Shown: positions 54,469 through 64,000, counted from the first letter of the stretch. The stretch: DNA of 64,000 nt from Streptomyces kurssanovii (GCF_014649695.1 NZ_BMTN01000003.1:434001-498000); one strand, 5' to 3'. Notes: generated from the sequence alone by a model not told the origin. Numbers and translations are program-made.

Positions 54469-55452
54469 ATGGCCACCAAGAACTCGACCGACGATCCGCT
54501 CGCCCCCGTGACTCTCGCCGTGGGCCAGGAGGATCTGCTTCTCGACCGTGCCGTTCAGCAGGTGGTGGCGGCGGCGCGGGCCGCCGACGCCGACACGGAC
54601 GTACGGGATCTCACCGCCGATCAGCTCCTGCCGGGCACGCTCGCCGAGTTGACCAGCCCGTCGCTCTTCGCCGAGCGCAAGGTCGTGATCGTGCGCAATG
54701 CGCAGGATCTCTCGGCCGACACGGTGAAGGACGTCAAGGCCTATCTCGGTGCTCCGGCTGAGGAGATCACCCTGGTGCTGCTGCACCCCGGCGGAGCAAA
54801 GGGCAAGGGCCTGCTGGACGCGGCGCGTAAGGCCGGGGCGCGGGAGGTCGCCTGCCCCAAGACGACCAAGCCCGCAGAGCGGCTGGGTTTCGTGCGGTCC
54901 GAGTTCCGTGCGCTGGGCAGGTCCGCCACCCCCGAGGCGTGCCAGGCGCTCGTCGACGCCATCGGGAGCGACCTGCGGGAGCTTGCCTCCGCGGTGTCGC
55001 AGCTGACGGCGGACGTCGAGGGCACCGTCGACGAGGCCGTCGTGGGCCGTTACTACACGGGCCGCGCGGAGGCGTCGAGCTTCAACGTCGCCGACCGGGC
55101 CGTGGAAGGCCGGGCGGCGGAGGCGCTGGAGGCTCTGCGCTGGTCACTGTCGACGGGCGTCGCGCCCGTGCTGATCACGAGCGCGCTCGCGCAGGGCGTC
55201 CGGGCGATCGGCAAACTGTCCTCCGCGCGCGGCGGCCGGCCGGCCGACCTGGCGCGTGAGCTCGGCATGCCGCCGTGGAAGATCGACCGTGTCCGCCAGC
55301 AGATGCGCGGCTGGACCCCCGACGGCGTGGCCATGGCCCTCCGCGCGGTGGCCGAGGCGGACGCGGGGGTCAAGGGCGGCGGCGACGACGCGGAGTACGC
55401 GTTGGAGAAGGCGGTCGTGACGATCGCGACGGCGGCACGCTCCCGTCGCTGA
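54469..55452 (+). CDS. holA: DNA polymerase III delta subunit
   Basis: Clamp-loader subunit that opens the sliding clamp. 327 residues from ATG 54469 (GGAG at 54461). Features: PVTLAVGQEDLLLDRAV at the N-terminus, SLFAERKVVIVRNAQDL, LVLLHPGGAKGKGLLDA, SDLRELASAVSQL, and the C-terminal collar domain with MPPWKIDRVRQQMRGW and DAEYALEKAVVTIA. The Walker-type site is degenerate, as usual for delta. It converges with rpsT; a shared terminator lies between. Confidence 0.93.
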   Translation: MATKNSTDDPLAPVTLAVGQEDLLLDRAVQQVVAAARAADADTDVRDLTADQLLPGTLAELTSPSLFAERKVVIVRNAQDLSADTVKDVKAYLGAPAEEITLVLLHPGGAKGKGLLDAARKAGAREVACPKTTKPAERLGFVRSEFRALGRSATPEACQALVDAIGSDLRELASAVSQLTADVEGTVDEAVVGRYYTGRAEASSFNVADRAVEGRAAEALEALRWSLSTGVAPVLITSALAQGVRAIGKLSSARGGRPADLARELGMPPWKIDRVRQQMRGWTPDGVAMALRAVAEADAGVKGGGDDAEYALEKAVVTIATAARSRR

Positions 55453-55725
55453 GCCGGCCCCGCCGTCCTGGCGGGACGCCCGCCGTGTCGGTACCCGCCG
55501 GTGGGGGCGGTACGGCCCTTCGCGCGAGGCGTCCTCCTGGGACAGCCAGGCCCGGACCGCTTCAGGGCGGGATCGCCGCCGAGACGCCGGCGCATTTCCC
55601 GTTTCAGGTCCGCATCGCCGCCGAGGCCCGGGCCAGCCCGCTTCAGGCCCGGATCAAGGGACCAGGCCCGGATCACACCGGATCAGCCCCGGATCACACC
55701 GGATCACACCGGAGCAGGCCATGGC
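55453..55725. repeat. Repeat-rich spacer between holA and rpsT
   Basis: About 270 bases without a gene. CGGATCACACC occurs three times between 55671 and 55711, and CCCGCTTCAGG/ATCGCCGCCGAG-type phrases recur at about 55558-55660. Probably slipped-strand duplication in untranslated DNA. Confidence 0.5.
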
Positions 55726-55774
55726 GAAGGCCCCGGTCCGCCGTCCTGGGGAAGGACAGTGGCCCGGGGCCTTC
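55726..55774. terminator. Shared terminator between holA and rpsT
   Basis: GAAGGCCCCGG (55726-55736) pairs with CCGGGGCCTTC (55764-55774), with the inner GTCCGCCGTCCT/AGGAC region partly paired. Convergent position. The 118 bases from here to the rpsT stop hold nothing else recognised. Confidence 0.75.
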
Positions 55775-55892
55775 GTGTGAAGCTCGGTGCGCCGCACCCG
55801 CGTGGCGAACGCAGGCCGCGTGCGGCGCGGGGGTGCCGACCGGGAGCGGATGAGAGGGCCCGCTTGATCCCTGCCGGCGATCAGTCAGTAGC

Positions 55893-56159
55893 TCAGCCCT
55901 GGAGGGAGCCAACCTTGGCAGCCAGCGCCGACTTCTTGTTGGCGGCGGCGTTCTTGTGGATGACGCCCTTCGAGACGGCCTTGTCGAGCTGACGGGAGGC
56001 CGCACGGGCCGCCACGGTCGCCGACTCGACGTCGCCGGTGGCGACAGCCTCACGGGCCTTGCGGATCGCGGTCTTGAGCGAGGACTTGACGGCCTTGTTG
56101 CGCAGGCGCGCCTTCTCGTTCGTCTTGTTCCGCTTGATCTGGGACTTGATGTTCGCCAC
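55893..56159 (-). CDS. rpsT: 30S ribosomal protein S20
   Basis: 88 residues, the usual length. Very basic and helical: [20 protein letters not shown] at the N-terminus, [13 protein letters not shown], and the conserved [17 protein letters not shown] near the end. ATG start on the minus strand, with AAAGGCTC just upstream. It is divergent from lepA, a common actinomycete arrangement. Confidence 0.98.
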   Translation of the reverse strand: MANIKSQIKRNKTNEKARLRNKAVKSSLKTAIRKAREAVATGDVESATVAARAASRQLDKAVSKGVIHKNAAANKKSALAAKVGSLQG

Positions 56160-56412
56160 GAAAGAGCCTTTTCAGGTTCGATGATCTCTGAGGTTGCGTC
56201 CCTCCCCCGTAACCCCGCGGGTACGGAAGGCGCCTCCGGAGAGGAAACGAGACACAGCTGCTCAGGCTACCAGTCGCCCCACGGGCGGCCCAAACCCGGC
56301 ACAGTCGCCGACCCGTGGGACCATGGAGCCTACGTATCGATCCGACAAAGAGCCGAGCCGAGCCCGAGCCGAGCTCACCGACCCGGCGTCTGCCAAAGAA
56401 TCAGGACCCTGC

Positions 56413-58275
56413 GTGCCCGCGACTCCTATCCACGTGCCCGAGCCGAGCCGTACCGACCCGGCTCTGATCCGCAACTTCTGCATCATCGCGCACATCGACC
56501 ACGGCAAGTCGACCCTTGCCGACCGGATGCTCCAGCTGACGGGTGTGGTCGAGCAGCGGCAGATGCGCGCCCAGTACCTCGACCGGATGGACATCGAGCG
56601 CGAGCGCGGCATCACGATCAAGTCCCAGGCGGTCCGTCTGCCCTGGGCCCCCACCGAGGGAGAGGGGCAGGGGAAGACCCACATCCTCAACATGATCGAC
56701 ACCCCGGGTCACGTCGACTTCACGTACGAGGTGTCCCGGTCCCTGGCCGCCTGTGAGGGCACGGTCCTGCTGGTCGACGCGGCCCAGGGCATCGAGGCGC
56801 AGACCCTCGCCAACCTGTACCTGGCGATGGAGAACGACCTCGCGATCGTCCCGGTGCTCAACAAGATCGACCTGCCGGCCGCCCAGCCGGAGAAGTTCGC
56901 CGAGGAGCTGGCGAACCTGGTCGGCTGCGACCCGACCGATGTGCTCAGGGTCTCCGCCAAGACGGGTCTCGGCGTCGAGGCGCTGCTCGACCGGGTGGTC
57001 CGGGAGGTGCCGGCCCCGGTCGGTGTCGCCGACGCCCCCGCCCGCGCGATGATCTTCGACTCGGTCTACGACTCGTACCGCGGTGTCGTCACGTACGTCC
57101 GTGTGATCGACGGCCAGCTCAACAAGCGTGAGCGGATCCGGATGATGTCGACCGGCGCCACGCACGAGCTGCTGGAGATCGGCACCAACTCGCCGGAGAT
57201 GCTGCCGGCCGACGGCCTCGGTGTCGGTGAGGTGGGTTACCTCATCACCGGTGTGAAGGACGTCCGCCAGTCCAAGGTCGGTGACACGATCACCACCCTG
57301 CACAAGGGAGCCACGGAGGCCCTCGGCGGCTACAAGGACCCGAAGCCGATGGTGTTCTCCGGTCTGTATCCGCTGGACGGCTCCGACTATCCCGAGCTGC
57401 GTGACGCCCTCGACAAGCTCCAGCTCAACGACGCCGCGCTGGTGTACGAGCCGGAGACGTCGGCGGCGCTGGGCTTCGGTTTCCGTGTGGGCTTCCTCGG
57501 CCTGCTGCACCTGGACGTGATCCGGGAGCGGCTGGAGCGCGAGTTCGGCCTGGACCTGATCGCCACCGCACCGAACGTGGTCTACCGCGTGACGATGGAG
57601 GACGGCACCGAGCACACGGTCACCAACCCGAGCGAGTTCCCCGAGGGGAAGATCGCCGACGTCCACGAGCCGGTCGTGCGGGCCACGATCCTCGCGCCCA
57701 GCGAGTTCATCGGCTCGATCATGGAGCTGTGCCAGACCCGTCGCGGCACCCTCCTCGGCATGGACTACCTCTCCGAGGACCGGGTCGAGATCCGCTACAC
57801 CCTGCCGCTCGCGGAGATCGTCTTCGACTTCTTCGACCAGCTGAAGTCCAAGACCCGCGGATACGCCTCCCTGGACTACGAGCCCACCGGCGAGCAGGCA
57901 TCCAGCCTGGTCAAGGTCGACATCCTGCTGCACGGCGACAAGGTGGACGCCTTCTCGGCGATCACCCACAAGGACGCGGCCTACGCGTACGGCGTGCGGC
58001 TCGTCGCCAAGCTGCGCGAGCTGATCCCCAGGCAGGCGTTCGAGGTGCCGATCCAGGCGGCCATCGGTTCCCGTGTCATCGCCCGTGAAACCATCCGCGC
58101 CATCCGCAAGGACGTCCTCGCCAAGTGCTACGGCGGTGACATCTCCCGTAAGCGGAAGCTGCTCGAGAAGCAGAAGGAAGGCAAGAAGCGGATGAAGATG
58201 GTCGGTTCCGTGGAGGTCCCGCAGGAGGCCTTCATCGCGGTGCTGTCCAGCGACGAGGGTGGCAAGAAGAAGTAG
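56413..58275 (+). CDS. lepA: Elongation factor 4 (LepA)
   Basis: Translational GTPase of 620 residues acting on stalled ribosomes. GTG 56413 ([20 protein letters not shown]) is the family-typical start, with CAGGA upstream; open frame before it is a shadow. G1 [13 protein letters not shown] at about 24, G2 [11 protein letters not shown]3 DTPGHVDF, G4 NKIDLP. LepA-specific C-terminal domain with [13 protein letters not shown], and the end [17 protein letters not shown]. The 250-base gap to rpsT holds the divergent promoters. A canonical terminator follows. Confidence 0.98.
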   Translation: MPATPIHVPEPSRTDPALIRNFCIIAHIDHGKSTLADRMLQLTGVVEQRQMRAQYLDRMDIERERGITIKSQAVRLPWAPTEGEGQGKTHILNMIDTPGHVDFTYEVSRSLAACEGTVLLVDAAQGIEAQTLANLYLAMENDLAIVPVLNKIDLPAAQPEKFAEELANLVGCDPTDVLRVSAKTGLGVEALLDRVVREVPAPVGVADAPARAMIFDSVYDSYRGVVTYVRVIDGQLNKRERIRMMSTGATHELLEIGTNSPEMLPADGLGVGEVGYLITGVKDVRQSKVGDTITTLHKGATEALGGYKDPKPMVFSGLYPLDGSDYPELRDALDKLQLNDAALVYEPETSAALGFGFRVGFLGLLHLDVIRERLEREFGLDLIATAPNVVYRVTMEDGTEHTVTNPSEFPEGKIADVHEPVVRATILAPSEFIGSIMELCQTRRGTLLGMDYLSEDRVEIRYTLPLAEIVFDFFDQLKSKTRGYASLDYEPTGEQASSLVKVDILLHGDKVDAFSAITHKDAAYAYGVRLVAKLRELIPRQAFEVPIQAAIGSRVIARETIRAIRKDVLAKCYGGDISRKRKLLEKQKEGKKRMKMVGSVEVPQEAFIAVLSSDEGGKKK

Positions 58276-58303
58276 TCACCGCGTCGCCCTGGGTCCGCGA
58301 AAG

Positions 58304-58333
58304 CGCCCGTCCCGTGCCGGGACGGGCGTTTTT
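58304..58333 (+). terminator. Canonical intrinsic terminator after lepA
   Basis: CGCCCGTCCC (58304-58313) and GGGACGGGCG (58319-58328) form a perfect 10-bp stem with a 5-base loop, followed by TTTTT. Confidence 0.95.
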
Positions 58334-58544
58334 CGGCCTTGCGGAGCCGTACCGGCGGGTATGTGCTTGTTGCATCGATCCACTGCTCCAACTGGTGGAT
58401 CCGCGTTCGGTTCGTTATGAAGCGGCGGCCCGCAGGCACTTACGCGCCGGTCCCACGGGCTTTACCCTGAGCACGGCTCGATGGTTACTCGCCAGTTAAA
58501 CAACCAGCCAGTCGTGCAGTGTTGCCGCAGGCCCGGAGGACGTC

Positions 58545-60434
58545 GTGAGCGAAACCCAGACCCTGATCGAGAACCGGCCGCCTTCGGTGGCCACCCTCTT
58601 CACCGAGCGCGTGGCAGCCACGCCGGACGGCGAGGCATACCGGTACCCGGTGCCCCCCGCCGCGGGCTCGGGCCCCGACGACTGGAAGTCCCTGAGCTGG
58701 GGCCAGGCCGCCGAGCGGGTCTACGCCGTCGCGGCCGGACTGATCGACCTGGGTGTGAACGCCGAGGAGCGGGTCGCGCTCGCCTCCTCCACCCGGGTCG
58801 AGTGGATCCTCGCCGACCTCGGCGTGATGTGCGCGGGCGGCGCCACCACGACGATCTACCCGTCCACCAACGCGGAGGAGTCGGCGTACATCCTCGCCGA
58901 CTCCTCGAGCCGGGTGCTGATCGCCGAGGACGCCGCCCAGCTGGCCAAGGCGCGGGAGAAGCGCACCGAGCTGCCCGAGCTGAAGCACGTCGTGGTCGTC
59001 GACCCGGCCGGCGTCGAGACGGACAGCTCCGAGCCGGAGGGCTGGGTCCTCACCCTCGCCGACCTCGAGGCGCGCGGCGCGAAGTACCTCGCCAAGAACC
59101 CGGAGGCGGTCAAGGAGCGGGTCGCGGCGATCACCGCCGACCAGCTGGCGACGCTCATCTACACGTCGGGCACCACGGGCCGCCCCAAGGGCGTGCGCCT
59201 GCCGCACGACAACTGGTCCTACATGGCGAAGGCCATCGCCGCGACCGGCCTGGTCACCAAGGATGACGTGCAGTACCTCTGGCTGCCGCTCGCCCACGTC
59301 TTCGGCAAGGTGCTGACCTCGGGACAGATCGAGGTCGGCCATGTCACGGCGGTCGACGGCCGCGTCGACAAGATCATCGAGAACCTGCCGGTCGTCCAGC
59401 CGACGTACATGGCGGCCGTTCCCCGCATCTTCGAGAAGGTCTACAACGGGGTCGCGGCCAAGGCGCGCGCCGGCGGCGGCGCCAAGTACAAGATCTTCCA
59501 GTGGGCCGCGGGAGTCGCCCGTGAGTACGCGAAGGTCACGCAGGACAACTTCCGCCGCACCGGGAACGCGTCCGCCCCCTTCGGTCTGAACGCCAAGCAC
59601 AAGGTCGCCGACGCGCTCGTCTACTCCAAGCTGCGCGAGGCGTTCGGCGGGCGGCTACGCGCCGCCGTCTCCGGTTCCGCCGCCCTCGCCCCCGACATCG
59701 GCTACTTCTTCGCCGGCGCCGGCATCCACATTCTCGAGGGCTACGGTCTGACGGAGTCGAGCGCCGCCTCCTTCGTCAACCCGGGCGAGGCCTACCGCAC
59801 CGGCACGGTCGGCAAGCCGGTGCCCGGCTGCGAGGTGCGCATCGCCGACGACGGCGAGATCCTGCTCCGCGGCCCCGGGATCATGGAGGGCTACCACAAC
59901 CTGCCCGAGAAGACCGCCGAGGTCCTCGAGTCCGACGGCTGGTTCCACACCGGTGACATCGGCGAGCTGTCCGCCGACGGCTACCTGCGGATCACGGACC
60001 GCAAGAAGGACCTCATCAAGACGTCCGGCGGCAAGTACATCGCGCCCGCCGAGGTCGAGGGCCAGTTCAAGGCGGTGTGCCCGTTCGTCTCGAACATCCT
60101 GGTGCACGGCGCGGACCGTAACTTCTGCACCGCGCTGATCGCCCTGGACGAGCCGACGATCCTCGGCTGGGCCGAGGAGAACGGCCTGGGCGGCAAGAGC
60201 TACGCCGAGGTCGTCGCCTCCCCGCAGACCGAGCAGCTCATCGAGGGCTATGTGAAGCGCCTCAACGAGGGGCTCCAGCGCTGGCAGACCATCAAGAAGT
60301 TCCGGCTGCTCCCGCGTGACCTGGACATCGAGCACGGCGAACTGACGCCCAGCCTCAAGCTGAAGCGCCCGGTCGTGGAGCGCGAGTACAAGGACCTGAT
60401 CGAGGACATGTACGCCGGTTCCCGCGAGGCGTGA
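58545..60434 (+). CDS. Long-chain acyl-CoA ligase (AMP-forming)
   Basis: 629 residues, ANL superfamily. It activates fatty acids as acyl-AMP and then acyl-CoA. Motifs: P-loop LIYTSGTTGRPKGVRLPH at about 204, GYGLTESSA, DGWFHTGDIGELSADGYLRITDRKKDL around 465-490, and the C-terminal lysine in ITDRKK/ELTPSLKLKR. The length matches FadD15-type enzymes. GTG 58545 is preceded by GGAGGA. It is monocistronic: a terminator stands before it (lepA) and after it. Confidence 0.9.
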   Translation: MSETQTLIENRPPSVATLFTERVAATPDGEAYRYPVPPAAGSGPDDWKSLSWGQAAERVYAVAAGLIDLGVNAEERVALASSTRVEWILADLGVMCAGGATTTIYPSTNAEESAYILADSSSRVLIAEDAAQLAKAREKRTELPELKHVVVVDPAGVETDSSEPEGWVLTLADLEARGAKYLAKNPEAVKERVAAITADQLATLIYTSGTTGRPKGVRLPHDNWSYMAKAIAATGLVTKDDVQYLWLPLAHVFGKVLTSGQIEVGHVTAVDGRVDKIIENLPVVQPTYMAAVPRIFEKVYNGVAAKARAGGGAKYKIFQWAAGVAREYAKVTQDNFRRTGNASAPFGLNAKHKVADALVYSKLREAFGGRLRAAVSGSAALAPDIGYFFAGAGIHILEGYGLTESSAASFVNPGEAYRTGTVGKPVPGCEVRIADDGEILLRGPGIMEGYHNLPEKTAEVLESDGWFHTGDIGELSADGYLRITDRKKDLIKTSGGKYIAPAEVEGQFKAVCPFVSNILVHGADRNFCTALIALDEPTILGWAEENGLGGKSYAEVVASPQTEQLIEGYVKRLNEGLQRWQTIKKFRLLPRDLDIEHGELTPSLKLKRPVVEREYKDLIEDMYAGSREA

Positions 60435-60448
60435 CCCCGCACGAACAG

Positions 60449-60486
60449 CGGCGGAACGGTGTCGGACCGACGGCCGTTCCGCCGCA
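60449..60486 (+). terminator. Hairpin after the acyl-CoA ligase
   Basis: GCGGCGGAACGG (60449-60460) pairs with CCGTTCCGCCGC (60475-60486). Confidence 0.8.
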
Positions 60487-60621
60487 TGCGTGTGTGCTCT
60501 TTACGCCTTCCTGCCGGTTTCCTTCCCCTTAGTTCGGTGACTCGGTGCTTATGCGCCCCCTCGGTCTGTCACTCTGTCGGTGTCATAAGCGGCGCACGCC
60601 AGCACCGACCAGGAGCCGCAG

Positions 60622-62769
60622 GTGGGGTCCATTCCGATGCAGCGAGAGACCGGCAACTCTTCGACTCCCGTGTGGCCGGCACGGTCCGACCCCACACTGG
60701 TCGCGCACACCAGCCTGCCCGGCAACCTCCTGGCCCCGGCGGCCGCACGCCGTTTCGTGCGCGACGCCGTCGACGGGTGGACGGGTCTCGGTCTGCTGTC
60801 CGGCGGCTCCTGCGCCGACCGGCTCGCCGACGACGCGGCCGTCGTCGTCAGCGAACTCGTCACCAACGCCGTCGTGCACGCCGGCACCGCGGCGGAACTG
60901 CTCTGCCGTTTCGAGGAGTCCACGCACGAGGAAGCGGCCGCGCTGGTGGTCGAGGTCTCCGACCACCACCCCGCCAGCGCCGTCACCGGCGGGCCGCACA
61001 GCGCCGACGAGTCCGGCACCGCGGACTACGGCCGCGGCCTCCAGCTCGTCGCCTCCCTCGCGGAGCGCTGGGGCATCACCTTCCACGCCGCGCTGAAGAC
61101 GATCTGGGCCCGCCTGCCGCTCGACGGCCGTGACATCCGACCGCCCGCCGCCGCGTACCCGGCACCGCCCGCGCGCCGGGGCGTGGACGGGACGGAGACG
61201 TTTGCGCCGGGGCGCGGACGGGACGACCTGGAGTGGGTGAGCCGCGGGGCGCCCGCGTTCCTCGCCGAGGCGTCCGACCTGCTCGCCGGACAACTGGACG
61301 AGGACATGGTCGCCGCGCTGGCGGGCCAGCTGCTGGTGCCGCGGCTCGCCGACCGGTGCGCGATCTGGCTGGACGGCGGGACGAAGGGCCACGGACGCGG
61401 GACCGGGGAAAGAGGGGCGCGGGCGAGGCTCGTCGGGGTGTGGCACAGCGACGAGGCACGTGTCGGGCCGCTGCGGGAGGCCCTGGGCGAGGAGCCGCCC
61501 CTGCTTCCACTCGCCTCGGACGGCGGACCGGTGCCGGTGGCCTGGCCGGACGGGACCCGCGGGGAGCACCCCGCGTCCCCGCACGGCGGCCCGGCGGCGC
61601 AGGACGCCTCCTGGAGGTGGGGAGCGGCCGGGGTGCCGCACCCGCCCGCGCCCGGCGCCGCCACTCCCTACCCGGGCGTGGCCGGGCCGCCCGCGCCCGG
61701 CGCCGCCACTCCCTACCCGGGCGTGGCCGGGCCGCCCGCCCTCACCGGCGCCCAGGAGCCGGCCGGGCCCCTGCCTGCCGACGAGGAACCGGCCACCGCC
61801 CTGGCCTACCGCCTCGGCGTCGGCGGCCACCGTCTCGGCGTGCTGCTCGTCGCGCAGAACGGCCCGGGGGGCGTCCCCGCCGAAGTGGCCGCCCTCATCG
61901 AGGACTTCGCCCGGCGGGTCGCCCTGGCCGTCAGCGCCGCCCGCCGGTACACCCGGCAGGCCACCATCAGCCGGGTCCTCCAGCGCGGCCTGCTGCCGAG
62001 CAGGGTGGGACAGATCCCGGGCGTCGACACGTTCCTGGTCTACGAGCCCAGTGACGACGGTGTCGCCGGCGGCGACTTCTACGACGTCTTCCCCGCCGGG
62101 TCCGGCGGCCGCTGGTGCTTCATGCTCGGCGACGTCCAGGGCAGCGGGCCGGAGGCCGCCGTCGTCACCGGGCTCGCCAGGCCCTGGCTGCGGCTGCTGG
62201 CCCGCGAGGGCTACGAGGTCGGCCAGGTCCTCGACCGGCTCAACGGCCTCCTCCTCGACGACGCGATGGAGGCGGCGGAGGCGGCTGCCCTGATCGTCAC
62301 CGGCGGGCACGGGCCGGGCCTCCCGGACGGGCAGCACGCGCGCTTCCTGTCGCTGCTGTACGGACAGGTCGTGCCGTCACCGTCCGGAGACGGCGGCGCC
62401 CGCTGCACCCTGGCCAGCGCCGGGCACCCGCTGCCCCTGCTGCTCCGGCCCGACGGTGCCGTGCGCGCCCTGGCCGAGCCGCAGGTGCTGCTCGGGGTCG
62501 TCGACGACGTCGCGTACCAGAGCCACACCTTCGACCTGGAGCCCGGTGACACGCTGCTGTGCGTCACCGACGGGGTGACCGAGCGGCGGTCGGGGTCGCG
62601 GATGTTCGACGACGAGGACGGTCTCGCGGCCGTCCTGTCCGGATGCGCCGGGCTCACGGCGCAGGGCGTCGCCGAGCGGATCAGGGCCGCGGTGCACGCG
62701 TTCGCGCCCACCCCGCCCGGGGACGATCTGGCGCTGCTGGTGCTCCAGGCGGGGCGACCCGCCGGGTGA
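60622..62769 (+). CDS. SpoIIE-family protein phosphatase with ATPase and GAF-like domains
   Basis: 715 residues. An N-terminal HATPase (anti-sigma-kinase-like) domain, about 30-175, has VVSELVTNAVVHAG (N box) and YGRGLQLVASLAERWG (G2 box). A GAF-like region, about 220-450, is split by a Pro/Ala/Gly-rich insert carrying a perfect 45-bp tandem repeat. A C-terminal PP2C/SpoIIE phosphatase follows, about 470-710: GGDFYDVF, LGDVQGSGPEAA, LASAGHPLPLLL, VTDGVTERR and PPGDDLALLVL. Such proteins set the phosphorylation state of anti-anti-sigma factors and so link stress or development signals to alternative sigma factors; here kinase-like and phosphatase modules sit in one chain. GTG 60622 has AGGAG 7 bases upstream. 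No anti-anti-sigma partner is in the window. Confidence 0.88.
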   Translation: MGSIPMQRETGNSSTPVWPARSDPTLVAHTSLPGNLLAPAAARRFVRDAVDGWTGLGLLSGGSCADRLADDAAVVVSELVTNAVVHAGTAAELLCRFEESTHEEAAALVVEVSDHHPASAVTGGPHSADESGTADYGRGLQLVASLAERWGITFHAALKTIWARLPLDGRDIRPPAAAYPAPPARRGVDGTETFAPGRGRDDLEWVSRGAPAFLAEASDLLAGQLDEDMVAALAGQLLVPRLADRCAIWLDGGTKGHGRGTGERGARARLVGVWHSDEARVGPLREALGEEPPLLPLASDGGPVPVAWPDGTRGEHPASPHGGPAAQDASWRWGAAGVPHPPAPGAATPYPGVAGPPAPGAATPYPGVAGPPALTGAQEPAGPLPADEEPATALAYRLGVGGHRLGVLLVAQNGPGGVPAEVAALIEDFARRVALAVSAARRYTRQATISRVLQRGLLPSRVGQIPGVDTFLVYEPSDDGVAGGDFYDVFPAGSGGRWCFMLGDVQGSGPEAAVVTGLARPWLRLLAREGYEVGQVLDRLNGLLLDDAMEAAEAAALIVTGGHGPGLPDGQHARFLSLLYGQVVPSPSGDGGARCTLASAGHPLPLLLRPDGAVRALAEPQVLLGVVDDVAYQSHTFDLEPGDTLLCVTDGVTERRSGSRMFDDEDGLAAVLSGCAGLTAQGVAERIRAAVHAFAPTPPGDDLALLVLQAGRPAG
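61644..61740 (+). repeat. Perfect 45-bp tandem repeat in the SpoIIE-family gene
   Basis: Two identical consecutive 45-base copies plus a short third part, encoding PAPGAATPYPGVAGP twice in the linker within the GAF-like region. Confidence 0.9.
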
Positions 62770-62784
62770 CGGACAATGGGGGGC

Positions 62785-64000
62785 ATGCCTTCCGTACTGC
62801 CTGACGGCGAGCCCATGCCGGAGGACGGCGCGCTGCCCGCGTCCGCCCTCCACGGCGCCGAAGCCCGGCCGCTGGCCTTCTACCTGCACGTGCCGTACTG
62901 CGCGACACGCTGCGGCTACTGCGACTTCAACACCTACACGGCCACCGAGCTGCGCGGCTCCGGCGGAGTGCTCGCCTCCCGCGACAACTACGCTCAGACC
63001 CTGGCGGACGAGGTCCGCCTCGCCCGCAAGGTCCTCGGCGACGACCCGCGGCCGGTACGGACGGTGTTCGTCGGCGGAGGCACGCCGACCCTGCTGGCCG
63101 CCGGTGATCTCGTACGGATGCTGGACGTGGTGCGTCAGGAGTTCGGTATCGCCGACGACGCGGAGATCACGACCGAGGCGAACCCGGAATCCGTCGACCC
63201 CGCCTACCTGGCGGCCCTGCGGGAGGGCGGCTTCAACCGGGTCTCCTTCGGTATGCAGAGCGCACGGCAGCACGTGCTGAAGGTGCTCGACCGCACACAC
63301 ACCCCCGGCCGGCCGGAGGCCTGCGTGGCGGAGGCCCGCGCCGCGGGCTTCGACCATGTGAACCTCGACCTGATCTACGGCACCCCGGGCGAGAGCGACG
63401 ACGACTGGCGGGCCTCGCTGGAGTCCGCCGTGGGCGCGGGACCGGACCATGTGTCGGCGTACGCCCTGATCGTGGAGGAGGGCACACAGCTCGCTCGCCG
63501 CATCCGTCGCGGCGAGGTGCCCATGACCGACGACGACGTCCACGCCGACCGCTATCTGATCGCCGACGAGGTGCTCGGCGCGGCCGGCTACGACTGGTAC
63601 GAGGTGTCCAACTGGGCCACCTCGCCGGAAGGCCGCTGTCTGCACAACGAGCTGTACTGGCGCGGCGCCGACTGGTGGGGCGCCGGCCCGGGGGCGCACA
63701 GCCATGTGGGCGGCGTGCGCTGGTGGAACGTCAAGCACCCGGGCGCGTACGCGGCAGCCCTGGCGGAGGGCCGCTCGCCCGGCGCGGGCCGCGAGCTCCT
63801 CCCCGAGGAGGACCGCCGCGTGGAGCGGATCCTGCTGGAACTGCGGCTGCGTGAGGGCGTCCCGCTGGACCTTCTGCGTGAGGCGGGCCTCGCGGCGGCC
63901 GCCCGTTCCCTGGCGGACGGGCTGCTGGAGCCCGGCCCGTACGAGGCCGGTCGCGCGGTGCTCACCCTGCGGGGACGGCTGCTGGCGGACGCGGTGGTGC
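62785..64000 (+). CDS. hemW: HemW radical SAM protein (3' end cut off by window edge)
   Basis: 405 residues visible; no stop before the window ends, so the gene is partial. A haem chaperone related to coproporphyrinogen III oxidase HemN. Radical-SAM CxxxCxxC is Cys39, Cys43, Cys46 in YCATRCGYCDFNTY, followed by FVGGGTPTLL, TTEANPESVD, GFNRVSFGMQS, VNLDLIYGTPGE and the HemN_C part with LHNELYWRGADWWGAGPGAHS. HemW rather than HemN is favoured by the CxxxCxxC motif without the extra N-terminal cysteine region and by its place after lepA in actinomycetes. ATG 62785, with GGGGGG just upstream. It starts 15 bases after the phosphatase stop. Confidence 0.93.
   Translation, partial: MPSVLPDGEPMPEDGALPASALHGAEARPLAFYLHVPYCATRCGYCDFNTYTATELRGSGGVLASRDNYAQTLADEVRLARKVLGDDPRPVRTVFVGGGTPTLLAAGDLVRMLDVVRQEFGIADDAEITTEANPESVDPAYLAALREGGFNRVSFGMQSARQHVLKVLDRTHTPGRPEACVAEARAAGFDHVNLDLIYGTPGESDDDWRASLESAVGAGPDHVSAYALIVEEGTQLARRIRRGEVPMTDDDVHADRYLIADEVLGAAGYDWYEVSNWATSPEGRCLHNELYWRGADWWGAGPGAHSHVGGVRWWNVKHPGAYAAALAEGRSPGAGRELLPEEDRRVERILLELRLREGVPLDLLREAGLAAAARSLADGLLEPGPYEAGRAVLTLRGRLLADAVV

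Overview
The window is chromosomal DNA from a Streptomyces-like actinomycete. The evidence is very high GC content, near-universal G or C in third codon positions, frequent GTG starts, many 4-nt stop/start overlaps, and a gene order familiar from Streptomyces: rne, rplU, rpmA, obg, [wall glycopolymer genes], proB, proA, nadD, an LCP protein, rsfS, leuS, comEA, comEC, holA, rpsT, lepA, hemW. I see no transposase, integrase, phage gene, CRISPR array or rRNA.

Layout. 1-7.2 kb: the 3' part of an RNase E/G gene (its start lies before the window), ribosomal proteins L21 and L27, and the GTPase Obg. 7.5-27.7 kb: the accessory part, a locus for a phosphate-containing cell-wall glycopolymer. It holds a stand-alone Stealth sugar-phosphotransferase; a convergent GT4-Stealth fusion with a partner of unknown function; a GT4 glycosyltransferase; a Bcs1-like cytidylyltransferase/SDR fusion expected to make CDP-ribitol; a membrane-anchored TagF-like polyol-phosphate transferase; a GT2 enzyme; a dTDP-rhamnose set split over two strands (rmlA-rmlB-rmlD on plus, rmlC on minus); a SAM methyltransferase; and a large GT2 enzyme. 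No transporter and no TagO-type initiation enzyme is present, so those must lie elsewhere.

28-38.6 kb: housekeeping genes again. These are proline synthesis (proB, proA) around a conserved small orphan gene, two related single-pass membrane proteins, an M48 metalloprotease, nadD, a divergent LCP/LytR_C protein at the position of S. coelicolor PdtA, rsfS, and a histidine phosphatase that appears to start at CTG. 38.7-39.7 kb: two identical tRNA-Ala(GGC) genes flank two tiny zinc-ribbon-like proteins. 39.7-42.9 kb: a two-gene redox module, a membrane haem protein plus a NuoF-ferredoxin fusion. 43.0-46.2 kb: leuS behind a leucine-codon leader peptide and a terminator, which looks like ribosome-mediated attenuation.

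46.3-64 kb: a coiled-coil membrane protein, a DegV-family protein, the ComEA/ComEC DNA-uptake pair, a PPOX-family protein, an arylamine N-acetyltransferase, holA, rpsT (opposite strand), lepA, a long-chain acyl-CoA ligase, a SpoIIE-type phosphatase with its own ATPase domain, and hemW running off the right edge.

The central idea is that the wall locus supplies nucleotide precursors (CDP-ribitol, dTDP-rhamnose), glycosyltransferases and sugar/polyol-phosphate polymerases, and that the LCP protein downstream may attach the product to peptidoglycan. Functions are assigned from motifs recognised by eye; no database search was run.
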